A stretch of 64,000 nt of DNA from Bacteroidales bacterium UBA3743 (GTDB lineage: Bacteria > Bacteroidota > Bacteroidia > Bacteroidales > Paludibacteraceae), in assembly GCA_002371265.1 (NCBI GenBank), contig DFGT01000029.1, forward strand, positions 1 through 64,000, given 5' to 3'. The first letter of the stretch is position 1, and each line of letters starts with the position of its first letter. Made by a program: the position numbers and the translations under genes. Below, one piece after another: positions 1 to 7,691 of this stretch. The notes under the pieces were generated by a model, which ran no database searches, was not told where the DNA came from, and saw only the letters and a list, made by a program, of their open reading frames with translations.

Positions 1-45
1 TCATTAATCATCAATCATTAATCATTAATCATTAATCATCAACCT
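1..45. repeat. simple ATTAATC-type repeat
   Basis: The first 45 bases are a short imperfect tandem repeat of a 7-8 base TCATTAA(T) unit. It lies just downstream of the gmd stop codon. No coding potential is seen. Confidence 0.6.
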
Positions 46-49
46 TTCA

Positions 50-1171
50 TCATTTCACGATTCCCTTCTCCAGATATTCAGCCAAGTTTGTTCTCACCTT
101 AGCCGCCTCAGCGTCGGCAGCCACTTTAGCCATATCATGGCGAACCATAAGTTCAACCAATTGTTCGAAAGTTGTGGTCTGCGGATTCCAACCAAGCTCG
201 TTCTTAGCCTTAGTTGGGTCACCCCAAAGGTTGACAACGTCTGTAGGACGATAGAAGTCTTCTGAAACGCGAACCAACTCTTTGCCGACAAGTGCCTTAT
301 TAGCAGGATTTTCCACTGCGACACAGATACCTTTCTCGTTCAATCCCTCACCCTCGAATTTAAGTGTGATACCAGCATGTTTGAACGCAAGGTCCGTAAA
401 CTCACGAACTGAGTGCTGCACTCCCGTCGCAATAACGAAATCTTCTGGTTTATCATGCTGAAGGATAAGCCACATACACTCTACGTAGTCCTTAGCATAA
501 CCCCAGTCGCGAAGAGAATCAAGATTTCCTAGATACAAACAATCCTGCTTGCCCTGAGCAATACGAGCAGCGGCAAGAGTGATCTTACGAGTGACGAAAG
601 TCTCTCCACGTCGCTCCGACTCATGATTGAAAAGGATACCAGAGCAGCAGAACATATTGTAAGCCTCACGATACTCCTTGATGATCCAGAAGCCATAAAG
701 CTTAGCGACTGCGTATGGAGAATATGGGTGGAAAGGAGTCTTCTCATTCTGAGGAACTTCCTCCACTTTTCCATAAAGTTCAGAAGTAGACGCTTGGTAG
801 ATCTTACAAGTCTTCTCAAGGTGGTTAGTACGAACAGCCTCAAGGACACGTAGAACACCCACTGCATCAACGTCAGCAGTGAACTCAGGAGCATCAAAGC
901 TAACCTGAACGTGAGATTGTGCCGCAAGGTTGTAGATTTCAGTAGGTTGCACTTTGCCAACAAGTTTCACAAGAGACATCGAGTCGCCCATATCGGCATA
1001 GTGAAGATGGAAGTGAGGAGTTCCCTCAAGATGAGCGATACGTTCACGAAAGTCTACTGAAGAACGACGGATAATACCATGTACTTCATATCCCTTAGCA
1101 AGAAGAAATTCACTCAAATAAGAACCATCCTGACCAGTTACGCCAGTGATTAGTGCGATGTTTTTTGACAT
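50..1171 (-). CDS. gmd: GDP-mannose 4,6-dehydratase
   Basis: Cytoplasmic NAD(P)-dependent short-chain dehydrogenase/epimerase-fold enzyme that converts GDP-D-mannose to GDP-4-keto-6-deoxy-D-mannose, the first step to GDP-L-fucose. The protein has 373 residues, normal for the family. The nucleotide-binding glycine motif TGVTGQDGSYL is at residues 9-19. The catalytic region shows TSELYG followed by SPYAVAKLYGFW with the YxxxK pair. The next enzyme of the pathway, fcl, lies upstream on the same strand, so the two are very likely cotranscribed from a promoter before fcl. The 148-bp gap between them holds an inverted-repeat element. Identity is secure; which surface glycan receives the fucose is not visible. 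Confidence 0.97.
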   Translation of the reverse strand: MSKNIALITGVTGQDGSYLSEFLLAKGYEVHGIIRRSSVDFRERIAHLEGTPHFHLHYADMGDSMSLVKLVGKVQPTEIYNLAAQSHVQVSFDAPEFTADVDAVGVLRVLEAVRTNHLEKTCKIYQASTSELYGKVEEVPQNEKTPFHPYSPYAVAKLYGFWIIKEYREAYNMFCCSGILFNHESERRGETFVTRKITLAAARIAQGKQDCLYLGNLDSLRDWGYAKDYVECMWLILQHDKPEDFVIATGVQHSVREFTDLAFKHAGITLKFEGEGLNEKGICVAVENPANKALVGKELVRVSEDFYRPTDVVNLWGDPTKAKNELGWNPQTTTFEQLVELMVRHDMAKVAADAEAAKVRTNLAEYLEKGIVK

Positions 1172-1183
1172 TGTATATAAAAT

Positions 1184-1321
1184 TTAGCCCCCTCAATCCC
1201 CCTAAAGGGGGAGGCCTGGTTAATACTTTAAATTATAAGTAGAAATTGATTTATTTCCTGTTTTTCAATGAAATCTAATCTTCAGCACCTGCCAAAGTCC
1301 CCTTTAGGGGATTTAGGGGCT
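1184..1321. repeat. inverted-repeat element between gmd and fcl
   Basis: A short element has near-identical inverted ends of about 25 bp. The left end contains CCCCCTAAAGGGGG and the right end contains TCCCCTTTAGGGGA, each itself a palindrome. About 85 AT-rich bases lie between them. The right end runs into the fcl stop codon, which is formed by the first bases of the repeat. It resembles a MITE or a mobile hairpin; no terminator-like T tract follows. Confidence 0.55.
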
Positions 1322-2522
1322 ATTCTAAACTATTTTTGTACCACTCAAACAACTTCTTCACTCCATCCTCAATTTCAACCTTATGAGTCCAGCCCAAAGA
1401 ATGTAACTTACTGACATCAATCAGTTTACGCATTGTACCATCAGGTTTAGATGCATCAAATTCAACAGTACCCTTGAATCCGACAGCCTTGACCACAAGT
1501 TCAGAAAGTTCACGAATAGTAAGTTCCTTACCAGTTCCGACATTGATGTGGCAATTACGAATTTCCCCGAGCGACGGAATAGCGCCACCACGACCAGTAG
1601 AATGGTTACGATCCACCACTCCATCAGCCTTAACACCGTAGTGAACACTTGAATACTTTTCGATACCGATAATATCAGAGAAATTAACGTTAAGAAGGAC
1701 ATGGACAGAAGCGTCTGCCATATCCTCACTCCACAAGAACTCACGAAGAGGCTTTCCTGTACCCCAAAGGCGAACAAGATTGTCCTCGATGCCGTAGAAC
1801 GCAAGCACCTTACGGATAACACTCTCATCAGAAGTTTCATCAATGACATAACGCACCGTCTCACCATTCTCCTTAATATTCGCACCTACAGGACGAATTT
1901 TAAGGTCATTGCGGATAGCAGCCCAATCATTATCATTGATCAGTTTTGCCAAATACACCTTACGCATCATGGCAGGCATGACGTGAGAGTTCTCAAGATG
2001 GAAATTATCGTTAGGTCCATAAAGATTAGTAGGCATTACAGCGATATAATTGGTGCCATACTGAAGATTATAGCTTTCACACATCTTCAGACCTGCAATC
2101 TTCGCAATAGCATATTCCTCATTAGTGTATTCAAGTTCAGAAGTAAGCAAGCAATCCTCCTTCATAGGTTGAGGAGCATTTTTAGGATAGATACAAGTAC
2201 TTCCAAGGAAAAGTAGCTTCTCCACACCATGGGCATAAGCTTCTGATATGACGTTGCACTGGATCTTCATGTTCATCATCATAAAGTCGGCACGATAAAG
2301 GCTATTTGCCATGATACCGCCCACAAAAGCAGCTGCTAGAACAACCGCGTCTGGACGTTCTTCATCGAAAAACTTCTTTACAGCGTATTGATCAGTAAGA
2401 TCAAGTTCTTTATGAGTTCGACCTACAAGGTTATTATAACCTCTAGATTTAAGATTATTCCAGATCGCAGAACCTACAAGCCCATGATGTCCTGCAACAT
2501 AAATTTTACTTTCCTTATTCAT
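1320..2522 (-). CDS. fcl: GDP-L-fucose synthase
   Basis: Cytoplasmic epimerase/reductase (SDR fold) that turns GDP-4-keto-6-deoxymannose into GDP-L-fucose with NADPH. The N-terminal glycine motif AGHHGLVGSAI is at residues 10-20, the SDR catalytic pair is in YAIAK near residue 137, and a substrate-binding NLYGPNDNF segment follows. At 400 residues it is longer than the roughly 310-360 usual in the family. The extra length is an insert at about residues 193-250 between the LAKLINDND segment and the FYGIED segment. It is first in a two-gene operon with gmd. A promoter matching the Bacteroidota consensus lies about 240 bp upstream. Confidence 0.96.
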   Translation of the reverse strand: MNKESKIYVAGHHGLVGSAIWNNLKSRGYNNLVGRTHKELDLTDQYAVKKFFDEERPDAVVLAAAFVGGIMANSLYRADFMMMNMKIQCNVISEAYAHGVEKLLFLGSTCIYPKNAPQPMKEDCLLTSELEYTNEEYAIAKIAGLKMCESYNLQYGTNYIAVMPTNLYGPNDNFHLENSHVMPAMMRKVYLAKLINDNDWAAIRNDLKIRPVGANIKENGETVRYVIDETSDESVIRKVLAFYGIEDNLVRLWGTGKPLREFLWSEDMADASVHVLLNVNFSDIIGIEKYSSVHYGVKADGVVDRNHSTGRGGAIPSLGEIRNCHINVGTGKELTIRELSELVVKAVGFKGTVEFDASKPDGTMRKLIDVSKLHSLGWTHKVEIEDGVKKLFEWYKNSLE

Positions 2523-2759
2523 TTTAAATCAAAGTACTTTATTCAAAAATGGTTAAGAATAAATTTCTCCATCAAGACTGTTCTATTATTCCAAGCATAA
2601 CAATCCACCAACCAATTTATTACAATAATAATTAGTTTGATTTGTCACACAAGAAAGAGTCAGGGACAAACGCCCTTTTTCACTTCGAACACTTCTCTCA
2701 AACAGATTCTCTAAATCCACTTAATAGTTTTTTCCTTAAAACAGGTTACAAACGGGTTG
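2523..2759. other. leader region of fcl-gmd
   Basis: About 320 bases separate fcl from the RhuM-type gene to its right. The part next to fcl would be a 5' leader of roughly 240 nt on the minus strand. I see no tRNA, no obvious riboswitch fold and no credible ORF in it. Confidence 0.4.
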
Positions 2760-2789
2760 CAAAATTACGATTTTATTAAAAAATGGCAA
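2760..2789 (-). promoter_or_regulatory. predicted promoter of fcl-gmd
   Basis: Read on the minus strand, TAATTTTG (2760-2767) matches the Bacteroidota -7 consensus TAnnTTTG. TTG at 2787-2789 matches the -33 element with a 19-nt gap. Position and orientation fit fcl. The match is to a known consensus; activity is inferred. Confidence 0.55.
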
Positions 2790-2843
2790 ACAAATTCTAT
2801 TAAAAATGGATTACGGCAAATGGTTCTCTTTTTAATTATCAAT

Positions 2844-3752
2844 TCATACCTGACACAGGATAACCGACTTTGACATTTGAAGGCGAGAGAATGCGAAAAG
2901 ACGTTTTCCTAGTTCATTGAGAGATGCACCAAGATGGTATACTTCATCGTCAATAATAAGGAATCGATCATGTACTCGTTGACGAGTCTCTGCTAGACGG
3001 ACGATACGTCCACTCTGAGTTTGTGCTGTAGATTGTAATGCTTGCAAACCACGACCTATACGCTCCACATAAATAGTAGCGTCTACGCCCTGATTACGAT
3101 ATTCCAATATATCAAACGTACGAGAATCAATATAATTATCTATTAGTATCACCTCGCATTTCGCTATGCGTATTAATTGTTCCGCAAAGAGGCGGGCATC
3201 CAACACTTGCCCTTCATAAAATATCCCTTCAACAGGAGGAACATTAGTCCGGATGAAGAAATTGATCTGTTCTTCGTTTTTTGACACTCTTTCTTCAAGT
3301 TGGGAAAATCGTGTATCTATTCGTTCCTGCATTGCTACAAGTTGGTGATTAATCGAATACCCTCGAAGAAGATAGTCACGAAGGACACGATTTGCCCATT
3401 GACGAAATTGTATTCCCTGACGTGTATTTACTCGATATCCAACAGAAATTATCACATCAAGATTGTAGAATTCAACATTACGACGAACCATTCTATCCCC
3501 CTCCTTCTGAACTAGTTCCAAAATGGAACATGTTTCTTCGCGTTGTAGTTCATAAGAGTTATATATATTCTTGATATGTTTTGTTATAGCCTGACGCTGC
3601 GTCCCATACAAATCAGCCATTTGTGCTTGAGAAAGCCAAACAGTGTCATGTTCCGCATCTAACTTCACCTCAATCGAAATTGTCTCTTCTGGCTGATAAA
3701 GCACTATCTGAGACATTTCGGAAGAATTCTGTAATGTACTGTTATTTCCCAT
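2844..3752 (-). CDS. RhuM-family protein, copy A
   Basis: 302-residue protein of the RhuM (COG3943) family. Residues 15-120 form the family's N-terminal part, with a helix-turn-helix-like segment (WLSQAQMADLYGTQRQAITKHI) followed by YNLDVIISVGYRVNTRQG. The C-terminal part ends with a degenerate phospholipase-D-like motif, HDRFLIIDDEVYHLGASL. The family occurs on islands near restriction or defence genes and its role is not settled. From about residue 118 onward the protein is nearly identical to the next gene upstream (copy B), while the N-terminal domains differ strongly. Relative to copy B, a CGA to TGA change removes the last four residues. Confidence 0.8.
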   Translation of the reverse strand: MGNNSTLQNSSEMSQIVLYQPEETISIEVKLDAEHDTVWLSQAQMADLYGTQRQAITKHIKNIYNSYELQREETCSILELVQKEGDRMVRRNVEFYNLDVIISVGYRVNTRQGIQFRQWANRVLRDYLLRGYSINHQLVAMQERIDTRFSQLEERVSKNEEQINFFIRTNVPPVEGIFYEGQVLDARLFAEQLIRIAKCEVILIDNYIDSRTFDILEYRNQGVDATIYVERIGRGLQALQSTAQTQSGRIVRLAETRQRVHDRFLIIDDEVYHLGASLNELGKRLFAFSRLQMSKSVILCQV

Positions 3753-3788
3753 AATTTATAAAAAAGCAGATGGCGAATTGTTCTCTTT

Positions 3789-4694
3789 TTAATTATCACT
3801 TCGTACCTGACACAGGATAACCGACTTTGACATTTGAAGGCGAGAGAATGCGAAAAGACGTTTTCCTAGTTCATTGAGAGATGCACCAAGATGATATACT
3901 TCATCGTCAATGATAAGGAATCGATCATGTACTCGTTGACGAGTCTCTGCTAGACGGACGAGACGCCCACTCTGAGTTTGTGCTGTAGATTGTAATGCTT
4001 GCAAACCACGACCTATACGCTCCACATAAATAGTAGCGTCTACGCCCTGATTACGATATTCCAATATATCAAACGTACGAGAATCAATATAATTATCTAT
4101 TAGTATCACCTCGCGTTTCGCTATGCGTATTAATCGTTCCGCAAAGAGGCGGGCATCCAACACTTGCCCTTCATAAAATATTCCTTCAACAGGAGGAACA
4201 TTAGTCCGGATGAAGAAATTGATCTGTTCTTCGTTTTTTGACACTCTTTCTTCAAGTTGGGAAAATCGTGTATCTATTCGTTCCTGCATTGCTACAAGTT
4301 GGTGATTAATCGAATACCCTCGAAGAAGATAGTCACGAAGGACACTGGTAGCCCAAATACGAAATTGGGTGGCATTACGACTATTCACTCTATATCCAAC
4401 AGAAAGGATCAAATCCAAATTGTAATAATCAACCTTATATCTTTTCCCATCTGAAGCAGTTGTTTCCATTTTGGAAACAACTTGTTCGCGGACCAATTCT
4501 CCTGTTCCAAAAATATTTTTCATGTGCTTAGAGATAGCAGATTTTTGTACGCCAAACAAATCAGCTATCTGTTGCTGGCTTAACCAAATAGTATTTTTTT
4601 CAAGTTTTACCTCAAGCACTACATCTTCTTCTGGCTTATAAAGCACTATCTGAGACACTTCGTAAAAATTTTGCAATGTACTGTTGTTTTCCAT
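3789..4694 (-). CDS. RhuM-family protein, copy B
   Basis: 301-residue paralogue of the gene directly downstream (36-bp gap). The N-terminal domain carries the same architecture as copy A (WLSQQQIADLFGVQKSAISK, then YNLDLILSVGYRVNSRN) but with many substitutions. The C-terminal half, from RDYLLRGYSINHQ to the HDRFLIID motif, differs from copy A at only a few positions. The first ten or so residues and the flanking noncoding bases (AGCAGATGGCGAA) are also shared, so the whole unit was duplicated and the inner N-terminal part later diverged or was replaced. Exact function unknown; a DNA-binding regulator or toxin-like role is possible. Confidence 0.8.
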   Translation of the reverse strand: MENNSTLQNFYEVSQIVLYKPEEDVVLEVKLEKNTIWLSQQQIADLFGVQKSAISKHMKNIFGTGELVREQVVSKMETTASDGKRYKVDYYNLDLILSVGYRVNSRNATQFRIWATSVLRDYLLRGYSINHQLVAMQERIDTRFSQLEERVSKNEEQINFFIRTNVPPVEGIFYEGQVLDARLFAERLIRIAKREVILIDNYIDSRTFDILEYRNQGVDATIYVERIGRGLQALQSTAQTQSGRLVRLAETRQRVHDRFLIIDDEVYHLGASLNELGKRLFAFSRLQMSKSVILCQVRSDN

Positions 4695-4763
4695 AATTTA
4701 TTAAAAAATTAGCAGATGGCGAACGTCTTTCGCCATCTGCCATAAGCTATCCGCCAACGTCAT

Positions 4764-5138
4764 TTAAAACGGAGGTGCTGTCGGAGTCGGAGCCTCATCT
4801 TCCTTAGGCTTACCCGCCGTCATACCTTCCAAGTTGACCACCACGACCTCTGTCGAATAGCGAGTCACTCCTGCCGAATCCACCCAACTTCTTGTCGACA
4901 GCTTGCCCTCAATGAAGACTTTGTTGCCGCACTTGATGTACTGTTCAGCGAATTTTGCACTGTGTCCCCACGCCACAACCTTGTGCCACTCTGTCTGTGG
5001 CTGCACTACCGTGCCGTCTGGCGCTGTAAATCCTCTCTCTGTTGTCGCAACCGGAAATGTAGCCACAACCTTACCCTGATCCAAATACTTTACCTCTGGA
5101 TCTTTACCTACGTTACCTACCAAAAAAACCTTGTTCAT
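4764..5138 (-). CDS. ssb: single-stranded DNA-binding protein
   Basis: OB-fold protein that coats single-stranded DNA during replication and repair. It begins MNKVFLVGNVGKDPEVKYL, the typical SSB start, followed by VATTER and EWHKVVAWG. It has 124 residues with a short Pro/acidic tail (DEAPTPTAPPF) that ends in PPF rather than the usual acidic-DIPF tip, though the terminal Phe that binds partner proteins is kept. It is divergent from gldE and precedes the RhuM pair. A -7-like motif (TATATTTG) lies on its strand at 5189-5196. Confidence 0.95.
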   Translation of the reverse strand: MNKVFLVGNVGKDPEVKYLDQGKVVATFPVATTERGFTAPDGTVVQPQTEWHKVVAWGHSAKFAEQYIKCGNKVFIEGKLSTRSWVDSAGVTRYSTEVVVVNLEGMTAGKPKEDEAPTPTAPPF

Positions 5139-5188
5139 TTTGGATTACTTTTTTGACTGTTATTTTTTAATAATTTTTTAATACGGTG

Positions 5189-5224
5189 CAAATATACAAT
5201 ATTTTCTAATATTACTTATCTTTG
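5189..5224. promoter_or_regulatory. divergent ssb / gldE promoter region
   Basis: TATATTTG on the minus strand (5189-5196) faces ssb, and TATCTTTG on the plus strand (5217-5224) faces gldE. Both match TAnnTTTG. I do not see a well-spaced TTG -33 box for either, so only the -7 parts are supported. Confidence 0.4.
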
Positions 5225-5260
5225 CGAAGAAATTTCTTTTGTTAAACTAAATTTTTTATT

Positions 5261-6607
5261 TTGGACGTTTCGATATTGCTTGATAGTGCTGCTGATTCCG
5301 TTCCTTTGCCGGAATGGTGTGCGTATGTTTTGGCTGCCTTATTTGGGCTGCTCGGTTCTATAGCTGTCTTCGTATTCTCATATTGCGAATACTTTCTGTT
5401 CTCACTGTCGGACTCCGACAAAGACAAAATTTTGAATAATGATTCGGCCGGTTACTCTGGATTGAAGAGTCTGCTGATCGACGAAAAGAAATCGCTGTCC
5501 GCAGTTGTGCTTGGATATTGGTGTTCAATCGCAGTGTTGATCACTGTCGCTATTATACATATTAAATATGTGACAAGCATCGCCGGATTCGCCAACAATG
5601 CCAACTCCAGCTGCCAGGGTCCGGTGCTTACAGTGCTGATGCTTTTCGCCACGTTTGTATGGATTCTTTTATTTGCCGACGTGTTGCCTCACAAAATCAG
5701 CAAACAAGACAGAGTGGCTTGTCTCTACTATATGTCGAAACCGGTGAGAATCGCATCTTTCATGCTTTATCCATTCTCTTCTCTGCTAAAGCATACAGAG
5801 TTTATCGCTTGCAGACTGGAGGTGAAACGTCAAAAAAACATATCGCTCGATGAGCTGTCTGAGACGCTGCACTCCGACTCCATAAAAGATAAAGAGGAAA
5901 AAGATATTCTGGAGAGCATCGTCACTTTCGGAAGCGTTTCGGTGGGGGAAATCCTCCGTCCAAGAGTAGACGTGGTGGCTGTGAACTACAGCGACAAATA
6001 TACGGATGTGCTTAAAGTGATCCGCGACAACGAGTATTCACGTATGCCTGTATACGACGGCTCTGTGGATAATGTGAAGGGAATTCTGTATGTAAAGGAT
6101 TTTCTGAACTATCTCGACCGTGGCGACGACTTCAATTGGCAACATCTTATCCGTGCCCCGTTCTTTGTGCCGGAATCAAAAAAGATCGACGACCTGCTGC
6201 GTGAGTTCCAGGTGAAGCGAATGCACATGGCGATCGTAGTGGATGAGTTTGGCGGCACATCAGGAATAGTAACGATGGAAGATATCCTGGAGGTGATCTT
6301 CGGCGACATCAGCGACGAGCATGACGTAGAGCAGAAGCTCTACACGGAGCTCGACAAACGCAACTATCTCCTTGAAGGCAAGATGCCTCTGTCGGATTTC
6401 TATAAGATCGAAAAGATCGACGCGAGTGTGTTTGAGGCTCTCGACGTGGATGCCGACACCGTGGCAGGACTGATATTGTCGCTGAAGGGAGACATTCCGT
6501 CGCTCGGAGATGAGATAATCCATGAAGGATACATCTTCAAGATCGTGTCGGTGGATAAAAGAAGAATTAAAAAGATCAAATTACGTTTGCCAGATGAAAA
6601 GAAGTAG
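5261..6607 (+). CDS. gldE: gliding motility-associated protein GldE
   Basis: Inner-membrane protein of the CorC/HlyC-type transporter superfamily, 448 residues. Hydrophobic segments at about residues 22-45, 82-105 and 120-140 are followed by paired CBS domains (about 205-330; see RPRVDVVAVNYSD, YSRMPVYDGSVDNVKGILYVKDFL and MAIVVDEFGGTSGIVTMEDILEVIFGDI in pieces) and a C-terminal CorC/HlyC transporter-associated domain. GldE with GldD is conserved across Bacteroidota and linked to T9SS and gliding. It overlaps gldD by 14 bp, which implies translational coupling. The first codon reads TTG, so the true start is not certain. Confidence 0.9.
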   Translation: MDVSILLDSAADSVPLPEWCAYVLAALFGLLGSIAVFVFSYCEYFLFSLSDSDKDKILNNDSAGYSGLKSLLIDEKKSLSAVVLGYWCSIAVLITVAIIHIKYVTSIAGFANNANSSCQGPVLTVLMLFATFVWILLFADVLPHKISKQDRVACLYYMSKPVRIASFMLYPFSSLLKHTEFIACRLEVKRQKNISLDELSETLHSDSIKDKEEKDILESIVTFGSVSVGEILRPRVDVVAVNYSDKYTDVLKVIRDNEYSRMPVYDGSVDNVKGILYVKDFLNYLDRGDDFNWQHLIRAPFFVPESKKIDDLLREFQVKRMHMAIVVDEFGGTSGIVTMEDILEVIFGDISDEHDVEQKLYTELDKRNYLLEGKMPLSDFYKIEKIDASVFEALDVDADTVAGLILSLKGDIPSLGDEIIHEGYIFKIVSVDKRRIKKIKLRLPDEKK

Positions 6608-7175
6608 ACTACTGGTGATTTCAATAATGACGGTCATCATCACCGTCATCTCAAGCGGATGCTCCAACGATGTGCCTCGTCCGCGCGGCTATTTCCGCAT
6701 CGAATTGCCGGAGAAAAACTATGTCAAGTTCGACAACGACTCTTTCCCTTACTTGTTCGACTACGCTAACGTAGCCGCCATAGAGAGAAAAGCAACAAAA
6801 GACGAGCCATATTGGGTGGATGTCGTCTATCCTCGCCTCAACGCAAGAATCTATTGCAGCTACAAACATGTGGACGGCAATTTCAGAGAGGTGAATGAAG
6901 ATGCCCGCTCCTTCGTCTACAAGCATACGATCAAGGCAGACGACATCACAGAGCAGCCCTATGTCGATGATTCGGCTAAAGTGTATGCCCTACTCTACGA
7001 GCTAAAAGGCAACACAGCCTCAGCCATACAGTTTGTGGCGACAGACAGCGTGAAGCATTTCTTCCGTGGAGCACTCTATTTCAACAACACTCCCAACCAG
7101 GATTCTGTGGCACCTGTGCGTGAATATATACGCGAGGACATCATCAGATTGCTGGAGAGTCTGAGGTGGAGATGA
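6594..7175 (+). CDS. gldD: gliding motility lipoprotein GldD
   Basis: Predicted lipoprotein of 193 residues. I chose ATG 6594 because it starts a clear lipoprotein signal: MKRSRLLVISIMTVI, then a hydrophobic stretch and the lipobox SSGC. The mature protein begins SNDVPRPRGYFRIELPEKNY, a hallmark of GldD. It overlaps the end of gldE by 14 bp. GldD is a conserved Bacteroidota lipoprotein needed for gliding and T9SS function in model species; its exact activity is unknown. Confidence 0.9.
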   Translation: MKRSRLLVISIMTVIITVISSGCSNDVPRPRGYFRIELPEKNYVKFDNDSFPYLFDYANVAAIERKATKDEPYWVDVVYPRLNARIYCSYKHVDGNFREVNEDARSFVYKHTIKADDITEQPYVDDSAKVYALLYELKGNTASAIQFVATDSVKHFFRGALYFNNTPNQDSVAPVREYIREDIIRLLESLRWR

Positions 7176-7249
7176 CATTGCGGCTGGCTTTTGGCATATA
7201 GCTTTTGGCTTTTTTTACTATATTTGTAAATTATAAGTGGATAACGCTT

Positions 7250-7570
7250 ATGAAAACAAGACAAGAATACATACAAATATTGACGGAACACATTGCCGAA
7301 CTTGCCGAAAGATTTGGAGTTCGGTCTCTAATCCTATTCGGATCCGTTGCCAGAGACGAGCATCATGAGGGAAGTGATGTAGATGTGTTTGTGGATATGC
7401 CACCCAAATTTTTTCTAGCGTGTGCTGCTGCGGATTATCTAGAAGAGATACTTGGATGTAAGGTAGATCTTGTGAGAAACAACAAAAACATAAGTGATTT
7501 CTTTCGTAAACAAGTAATGTCAGATGGAATTCAAATCTTCCCAAGATCGAATTTCTCATGGCTATTTTGA
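7250..7570 (+). CDS. MNT-type nucleotidyltransferase (antitoxin-like)
   Basis: Minimal nucleotidyltransferase domain of about 106 residues, starting at the ATG that gives MKTRQEYIQILTEHI. The core motif LILFGSVARDE followed by GSDVDVFVD carries the GS and DxD residues of the pol-beta fold. Such proteins usually sit directly before a HEPN (DUF86) toxin, forming a MntA/HepT-type toxin-antitoxin pair in which MNT AMPylates HEPN. Here only the last part of a HEPN gene follows, overlapping in another frame, so the C-terminal 15 or so residues of this ORF may be out-of-frame read-through of the deletion junction. The gene splits gldD from gldG. A -7-like TATATTTG lies at 7219-7226. Confidence 0.8.
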   Translation: MKTRQEYIQILTEHIAELAERFGVRSLILFGSVARDEHHEGSDVDVFVDMPPKFFLACAAADYLEEILGCKVDLVRNNKNISDFFRKQVMSDGIQIFPRSNFSWLF

Positions 7571-7667
7571 AATTGATGTGGAATATATTGATGACATAAT
7601 TAAGAATGACTTGGATCCACTATTGACTGCAATAGAAGATCTTATCAAGATTGTAACTATCGTTTAA
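7524..7667 (+). pseudogene. HEPN (DUF86) toxin remnant, 5' truncated
   Basis: The frame from 7524 to the TAA at 7665-7667 encodes 47 residues ending in the typical HEPN/DUF86 C-terminus: ISHGYFEIDVEYIDDIIKND, then LDPLLTAIEDL. The first two-thirds of the domain are missing and the RX4H motif has lost its Arg (QDRISH). It overlaps the MNT gene in the +2 frame, which suggests one deletion that joined the 3' end of MNT to the tail of HEPN. Confidence 0.65.
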
Positions 7668-7691
7668 GTAAAGACTCTTTTCATACTCGAT

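Noticed and set aside
2523..2759. Riboswitch in the long fcl leader
   Set aside because: No conserved aptamer-like stems were recognised; only a promoter is supported.
6522..6593. Earlier start for gldD
   Set aside because: The extra 24 residues are read from inside gldE and would bury the lipoprotein signal; ATG 6594 gives a proper lipobox.
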